Shown: positions 60,236 to 64,000 of the stretch, one piece after another | Layout of the letters: the number at the start of each line of letters is the position of its first letter | Numbering within the stretch: the first letter of the stretch is position 1 | Origin: SpSt-501 sp037481615 | GTDB lineage: Bacteria > Desulfobacterota > Desulfobacteria > Desulfobacterales > SpSt-501 | Length of the DNA stretch: 64,000 nt | Reading direction: 5' to 3' (one strand) | NCBI GenBank assembly: GCA_037481615.1 | Contig: JBBFLI010000004.1 | The notes under the pieces: generated by a model | Told to the model about the DNA's origin: nothing | What the model saw: only the letters and a program-made list of their open reading frames with translations | Database searches by the model: none | Position numbers and translations under genes: made by a program

Positions 60236-60951
60236 GAGGGTGTCTCTCCTTCGGAGTCTCCCCAGCGGCGGGCGGATTCCCAGGGGGGCACGAGCTGGCG
60301 TCGGATCGGGAGCACGGGCTGCGGCCAGTCGGAGGGGTCCACGCGCCCGAGCAGTTCCTCGGCGACGGCGTGAAAGGCGACCGGCAGCAGAGCGGCCTCG
60401 GCCAGGGCGGCGAGGAATCGCCGGCCTTCGAGGACTTCCCGCGGGCCGGTCTCCCCGAGCAGGTGCGCGTTGCCCGCCAGGCCGGTGATCGGCAGCCGGC
60501 TGGCATCCTCGATCGCCCGCCGAAGCGCGAGGCAGCGGGCCACGGTGGAGGTTTCCGGCCGGAAAGGGTTCACCACCATCAACACCGCCGGCCGCCGGAA
60601 TTCAAAGGCCTCCCCGAGGGAGGCGAGCACGCGGGCCCCGACGGGATCCCCCCCGGCATCGAGGATCGCGAGATCCGGGGGCCGCCGGATCAGGCCGGCG
60701 ACCGCCGGGCTCACGGCCGGCAGCTCCGATTGCACGAGCCCCGCAGGCGGCAGCACGACCTCGATGCCGAGACGCGCGAGGCTTTCGGCCGCCTCGCGCG
60801 AGCGGAAGTAGGGGTTCACCACGTCCAGGTCGGCCAGGGCGACCCGGAGCCCCATCCGGCGGTGGTGAACGGCCAAGTTGACGGCGATTTCGGATTTGCC
60901 GCAGCCGTAGTGGCCGGTGACGGCCACCACCCCCCGCAACGTGAGCTCCAC
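60232..60951 (-). CDS. P-loop ATPase of the MinD/CobQ type heading the kor operon
   Basis: A 239-residue ATPase. The Walker A motif is VTGHYGCGKSEIAVNLA near residue 10, with a form (GxxGxGKS) diverged from the classical KGGxGKT. ALADLDVVNPYFRSREA near residue 37 is the switch I/Walker A' region of the MinD/CobQ superfamily, and LAILDAGGDPVGA the Walker B part. The function is unknown. GGAGG five bases before a GTG at 60951 decides the start. The stop overlaps korD (ATGA). I recall similar ATPases beside kor genes in other anaerobes, suggesting a role in assembly or control. Confidence 0.75.
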   Translation of the reverse strand: MELTLRGVVAVTGHYGCGKSEIAVNLAVHHRRMGLRVALADLDVVNPYFRSREAAESLARLGIEVVLPPAGLVQSELPAVSPAVAGLIRRPPDLAILDAGGDPVGARVLASLGEAFEFRRPAVLMVVNPFRPETSTVARCLALRRAIEDASRLPITGLAGNAHLLGETGPREVLEGRRFLAALAEAALLPVAFHAVAEELLGRVDPSDWPQPVLPIRRQLVPPWESARRWGDSEGETPS

Positions 60952-60988
60952 CTTTTCCTCCGGCCACCGGTCCGCGGCCCAGCGGGCT

Positions 60989-61017
60989 CTATTAGGGGTT
61001 TCTCCGCAGGCTGTCAA
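60989..61017 (-). promoter_or_regulatory. Sigma-70 promoter for the kor operon
   Basis: Minus strand TTGACA (61017-61012), 17 bases, TAATAG (60994-60989), with about 30 bases of leader before the GTG at 60951. It is the strongest promoter in the window and could drive the ATPase-korDABC-hisC-cmk series. Confidence 0.75.
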
Positions 61018-61080
61018 GCACAGGCCCCCTTCCCCATCGCGGGGAAAGGGGCGCCCGCTCTTCCGCTCGCTGCCCGCCCG

Positions 61081-61089
61081 TGATAGAAG
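61081..61089 (+). promoter_or_regulatory. Extended -10 promoter for the NamZ-like gene
   Basis: TG at 61081-61082 and TAGAAG at 61084-61089 form an extended -10 element; no good -35 box is seen. The ATG follows after six bases, so the mRNA may be leaderless, although AGAAGG could be read as a ribosome site. Confidence 0.4.
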
Positions 61090-61095
61090 GCGCGC

Positions 61096-62271
61096 ATGAT
61101 CTCCGTGGAAACCGGTCTCGAGCGGCTGCTCGCCGACCCGCCTCCCGGGTTTCGCGGGCGGCGCTTCGGGCTGCTCTGCAACCCGGCGTCGGTCGACCGC
61201 CGGCTGCGGCATGCCCGCTTTCTGCTCCGCGAGCGGTTCGGGAAGGGGTTGCGCGCCCTCTTTTCGCCCCAGCACGGGTTCTGGGCCGAAAAGCAGGACA
61301 ACATGGTCGAATCCGACGACCTCGTCGACCCCGACCTCGGCATCCCCGTCTTCAGCCTCTACGGCAAGACCCGCATCCCTTCCCGCGGGATGCTCGCCGG
61401 GCTCGACCTGCTGCTCGTCGACCTGCAGGACGTCGGCACCCGGGTCTACACCTTCGCCTCCACCCTCGCCCATTGCCTGGAGGCGGCCGGCGCGGCGGGG
61501 ATCCCCGTCGTGGTTCTCGACCGCCCGAACCCCCTCGGCGGGGAAGCGGTGGAAGGCAACCTGTTGCGTCCGGCCTGCGCCTCGTTCGTGGGGCGCTTTC
61601 CCTTGCCCATGCGCCACGGGATGACCTTCGCCGAGCTCGCGCGCTGGATCGCCGGCCCGGGCGGGATCGCCTGCGAGGTCGGCTGGATCGCGATGCGGGG
61701 CTGGAGCCGCCGGTTCACCTTCCCGCAGACGGGCCTGCCCTGGGTCCCCCCCTCGCCGAACCTGCCCACGTTCGCCGCCGCCCGGGTCTACCCGGGGCAG
61801 GTTCTCTGGGAAGGAACCCCGCTCTCCGAGGGACGGGGGACGACCCAGCCTTTCGAGCTCTTCGGCGCACCCTTTCTCGACCTCCGCGCGCTCGCCTCCC
61901 GGTTCCCCGAAGGGAGCCTGCCGGGCGTCCATCTGCGGCCGGTCGTCTTCGAGCCGACGGCGAACAAGTGGCGGGGAAGACCCTGCCGGGGCTTCCAACT
62001 CCACGTGACCGACCCGGAAGCCTACCGGCCCTACGGGACGACGCTGCGTCTGCTGCAGGCGGTCGTCGCGGAACACCCCCGGGAATTCGCCTGGCGCCCC
62101 CCGCCCTACGAATACGAGTTCGAGCGGCTGCCCATCGATCTGCTGATCGGCGACGGCGAGGTGCGGCGTCGCCTCGAGGCCCTCGAGCCGGTCGAGCGGC
62201 TCGAGGCTTCGTGGCGGGAAGAGCTCGAGGACTTCCAGGAGGCGAGCCGGGCGTTTCACCTCTATCCCTGA
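61096..62271 (+). CDS. DUF1343/NamZ-like exo-beta-N-acetylmuramidase
   Basis: A 391-residue protein covering the whole DUF1343 (NamZ) family. FGLLCNPASVDRRLRHA near residue 23, LFSPQHGFWAEKQDN near 55, LLVDLQDVGTRVYTFAST near 106, VLDRPNPLGG near 143 and FEPTANKWRG near 294 are hallmark blocks. NamZ of Bacillus removes N-acetylmuramic acid from the non-reducing end of peptidoglycan fragments. Here no signal peptide is seen, so it may recycle cell-wall fragments in the cytoplasm. Confidence 0.85.
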   Translation: MISVETGLERLLADPPPGFRGRRFGLLCNPASVDRRLRHARFLLRERFGKGLRALFSPQHGFWAEKQDNMVESDDLVDPDLGIPVFSLYGKTRIPSRGMLAGLDLLLVDLQDVGTRVYTFASTLAHCLEAAGAAGIPVVVLDRPNPLGGEAVEGNLLRPACASFVGRFPLPMRHGMTFAELARWIAGPGGIACEVGWIAMRGWSRRFTFPQTGLPWVPPSPNLPTFAAARVYPGQVLWEGTPLSEGRGTTQPFELFGAPFLDLRALASRFPEGSLPGVHLRPVVFEPTANKWRGRPCRGFQLHVTDPEAYRPYGTTLRLLQAVVAEHPREFAWRPPPYEYEFERLPIDLLIGDGEVRRRLEALEPVERLEASWREELEDFQEASRAFHLYP

Positions 62272-62280
62272 GGAGGAAGG

Positions 62281-62931
62281 ATGGAAAAAAGCACGGCCCC
62301 CGAGCGGGTCTCGGCCTGGGGCAGCACCTGGGTCCGCATGCGTCGGGGAAACCGCAAGGTCTGGGCCGAGGCGCACCCCGACGGCCGGATCCTTTCCCGC
62401 AACGGGCGGGTACGCATCCGCTATCGTCTGGAGGACCCGCGGGACTATCGGACGCGGACCGAGGCGCTGCAGCCCCTGGAAGGGGGAGCGGGGCCTGCGG
62501 CCGCGGCGGAACGGGGGGAGGGAAGGGACGACCCGCAGGCCATCTACATCTACACCGACGGCGCCTGCTCGGGAAACCCGGGGCCCGCCGGGATCGGGGT
62601 CGTGCTCGTCTGCGGCGGGCGGCGGCGGGAGATCGCGGAATCCATCGGGGAAGCGACCAACAACATCGCCGAGCTGACCGCCATCCACCGGGCGCTCACC
62701 GCCGTGCGCGACCGGAAACGGCCCGTCGTCCTGCACACCGACAGCCACTACGCCTTCGGGGTGCTGACCCTCGGCTGGAAGGCGACGAAGAACCGTGAGC
62801 TGATCGCGGCGATCCGCCGGGAGATGGCGGCGTTTCCCCGCCTGCGGATCGTCCGCGTCCCGGGGCACCGCGGGGTGGAGGAAAACGAGCGCGCCGACCG
62901 TCTCGCCGTGGAGGCGATCCGTCGGGGCTGA
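62281..62931 (+). CDS. rnhA: Ribonuclease HI with an N-terminal extension
   Basis: A 216-residue protein. Residues 88-214 form RNase HI, which cleaves RNA in RNA-DNA hybrids: YTDGACSGNPGP (Asp93), NIAELTAI (Glu131), HTDSHYAF (Asp154), PGHRGVEENERADRLA (His196, Asp206) give a complete catalytic set. Residues 1-70 form an extra small basic, beta-rich module (KVWAEAHPDGRIL, VRIRYRLEDPRDYR), perhaps nucleic-acid binding, followed by an Ala/Gly linker. GGAGGAAGG precedes the ATG. It follows the NamZ-like gene by 9 bases. Confidence 0.9.
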   Translation: MEKSTAPERVSAWGSTWVRMRRGNRKVWAEAHPDGRILSRNGRVRIRYRLEDPRDYRTRTEALQPLEGGAGPAAAAERGEGRDDPQAIYIYTDGACSGNPGPAGIGVVLVCGGRRREIAESIGEATNNIAELTAIHRALTAVRDRKRPVVLHTDSHYAFGVLTLGWKATKNRELIAAIRREMAAFPRLRIVRVPGHRGVEENERADRLAVEAIRRG

Positions 62932-62943
62932 GGGGGGTCGCAA

Positions 62944-62976
62944 GCCGCCGGCGGCCGCCCGAAGGGCCGCCGGCGC
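62944..62976. terminator. Hairpin between convergent genes
   Basis: GCCGGCGGCC (62947-62956) and GGCCGCCGGC (62965-62974) form a 10-base stem with an 8-base loop between the rnhA stop and the convergent membrane-protein stop. No T-run follows on either strand; it may act bidirectionally or block read-through. Confidence 0.45.
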
Positions 62977-62991
62977 TCGGTCCGAAAGGGT

Positions 62992-63282
62992 TCAGGAGTC
63001 GCTCTTGCGTTCGCTCTTGAGCGTTTCCAGCTCCTTTTTCAGCTCGGCGACTTCGCTCTTGTACTTCTCGAGCTCGTCGGCCGGCACCGAGGGGGAGGAG
63101 GTCTCATCCTTTTTCCAGGTGTCCTTCATCTCGTCGAAGCCGAGATAGATCGCCAGCCCCCCCCCGAGGAGCAGCATCGCCGGGATGCTCCCTTTCAACA
63201 CGATCAAGAGATCCTGCCACCAGATGCCGATGCCGATGAGCCCCAAGGCCGCCGCGATCGCTCCGCCGATCAAGGTTTTCAT
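62992..63282 (-). CDS. Small membrane protein with a C-terminal coiled coil
   Basis: A 96-residue protein with two hydrophobic segments (residues 3-22 and about 29-48), then a polar linker and a highly charged helix (ELEKYKSEVAELKKELETL) that should form a coiled coil. It is likely anchored in the inner membrane with the coiled coil outside the bilayer. The family is not recognised. The ATG at 63282 is preceded by AAAGGAGG. It has its own strong promoter and an upstream leader of about 100 bases. Confidence 0.6.
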   Translation of the reverse strand: MKTLIGGAIAAALGLIGIGIWWQDLLIVLKGSIPAMLLLGGGLAIYLGFDEMKDTWKKDETSSPSVPADELEKYKSEVAELKKELETLKSERKSDS

Positions 63283-63386
63283 ACGCTGACCTTCCTCCTT
63301 TCCCGCTCGATGGGTTTTCGCTGGAACTGCAATCCCGGGCGCAGACCGCCGCCGCACGTTCCGGTGAAAAGAACATCAATTTGAAA

Positions 63387-63415
63387 AACATAGCATGCCG
63401 GCCGCAGGCTTACAA
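63387..63415 (-). promoter_or_regulatory. Sigma-70 promoter for the small membrane protein
   Basis: Minus strand TTGTAA (63415-63410), 17 bases, TATGTT (63392-63387), with about 100 bases of leader before the ATG at 63282. No known riboswitch was recognised in the leader. Confidence 0.65.
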
Positions 63416-63426
63416 GAGCCGCCCCT

Positions 63427-63455
63427 TTGAAAACCACCCGCGCTTCTGATACGGT
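63427..63455 (+). promoter_or_regulatory. Sigma-70 promoter for the final plus-strand gene
   Basis: TTGAAA (63427-63432), 17 bases, TACGGT (63450-63455), divergent from 63387-63415. A start at about 63462 gives a leader of some 43 bases before the ATG at 63505. Confidence 0.5.
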
Positions 63456-63504
63456 GGCGCCATCACACACCCCGCGGCCGACGTCCGGGGATGGCCTCTC
63501 CTCG

Positions 63505-64000
63505 ATGGATCCGAATCCTCCACCCCTCCCCCCGCCCTTTCGGCGGCGGTTGCAGAAGCGTATCGAGACGCTCGGGAGGCGTCGGGGGGAGCTTTCGCTG
63601 TGGCAGGTCCCCGACCGCTTCGGCCGGGCGGGAAGCCTCCTGCTGCGGCTGTTCTTCTCCGGCGTGCGCTTCGAGGAGGCCCAGCAGACGCTTCTGCGGC
63701 GGATCCCGTCGGAGGCGCTCGTCGTCTTTCTCGACACCGAGGCGAGCACCTTTTCACTTCTCTTCGCGTGCACCCGCTTCGGCGAGCTCGGCCTCCCGGT
63801 CCCCCGGCTGGTCCTGGGGCCGGCGGTCGGTCCGGTCGGCCGCGTCTTCGGGCTGCGGCGACTCGACGAGGCCCCCCGCCGGCTGGACCCCGCGCACGGG
63901 GAGGAGGGCCGCGGGCAAGGGCTCCCCGAGCGGCTCGCCCGGGCCCCTGCCGTCTTCGTTTCGCTCGCCCGCCCCCGGCCCCGCTTTCGCCGGCGCCGCG
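63505..64000 (+). CDS. Probable glycerol-3-phosphate acyltransferase (PlsB-like), N-terminal part
   Basis: An open frame without a stop to the window end (165 codons). The N-terminus is basic and Pro-rich (FRRRLQKRIETLGRRRGE); ALVVFLDTEASTFSLLFACT and ELGLPVPRLVLG resemble the N-terminal part of PlsB-type acyltransferases, before the catalytic HxxxxD, which is beyond the window. The match is by pattern only. PlsB adds the first acyl chain to glycerol-3-phosphate at the inner membrane. The ribosome site is weak; a GTG at 63454 is in frame but lies inside the -10 box. Confidence 0.5.
   Translation, partial: MDPNPPPLPPPFRRRLQKRIETLGRRRGELSLWQVPDRFGRAGSLLLRLFFSGVRFEEAQQTLLRRIPSEALVVFLDTEASTFSLLFACTRFGELGLPVPRLVLGPAVGPVGRVFGLRRLDEAPRRLDPAHGEEGRGQGLPERLARAPAVFVSLARPRPRFRRRR

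Overview
The window is about 70% G+C, with strongly G/C-biased third codon positions and almost no non-coding DNA. Gene content points to an anaerobic or facultative bacterium of the former Deltaproteobacteria, most likely Desulfuromonadota/Desulfobacterota. The reasons are a ferredoxin-dependent 2-oxoacid oxidoreductase in korDABC order, the hisC-cmk-rpsA series, a DUF151 nuclease beside miaB, a SMUG-type uracil-DNA glycosylase, a LarA-like racemase, and HDOD plus hybrid-kinase signalling. This placement is inferred from gene order and family membership. No rRNA, tRNA, CRISPR array, insertion sequence, integrase or phage gene was seen, so this looks like a chromosomal core segment.

Layout. 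1-1743 (+): end of an unknown gene, an adenosine-specific-kinase-family protein and a Tat-type amidohydrolase. 1740-5013 (-): J-domain protein, PatB/MalY lyase and an outer-membrane-like protein, divergent from an aldo/keto reductase (5167). 6147-11371 (-): ileS-lspA-holA and two small genes. 11476-12877 (-): rmlA and an HNH endonuclease. 13050-36060 (+): a 23 kb run of 24 genes, many overlapping by ATGA, including a degenerate M14 peptidase, panB-larA, an Ntn-hydrolase/DUF2059/radical-SAM/GGT group, a DUF2520 reductase, HpaI aldolase, SMUG glycosylase, PduO plus flavin reductase, GalT-like, hydrolase-OsmC fusion, HDOD protein, hybrid kinase and M29 aminopeptidase. 36026-38607 (-): response regulator, DUF151 nuclease, miaB. 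38718-42073 (+): recJ, an unknown gene, an RNase Z-like protein. 41991-50779 (-): guaB-dnaE-manC-bcsA-like; the last three are joined by stop/start overlaps. 50958 (+): Sua5/YciO. 51577-60951 (-): P-loop ATPase, korDABC, hisC, cmk, rpsA, and a phosphatase/synthase pair for a glycosylglycerate solute. 61096-62931 (+): NamZ-like muramidase and RNase H. 62992-63282 (-): small membrane protein. 63505-end (+): start of a probable PlsB-like acyltransferase.

Regulation. Many transcription units start with a readable sigma-70 promoter (TTGnnn, 16-18 bp, TAnnnT-like). At 13050 and 50958 the -10 box ends only 6 bases before the ATG and no Shine-Dalgarno sequence is present, which predicts leaderless mRNAs; 38718 and 61096 are similar but less clear.

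The most unusual points are the M14-like protein with all three zinc-ligand positions changed, the coupling of the replicative polymerase gene dnaE to a GDP-mannose enzyme with a degenerate isomerase domain and to a PilZ-containing BcsA-like synthase, a lipoprotein with a candidate Cys-His-Asp triad, and an uncharacterised ATPase heading the kor operon. No single block is clearly a new defence or mobile system.
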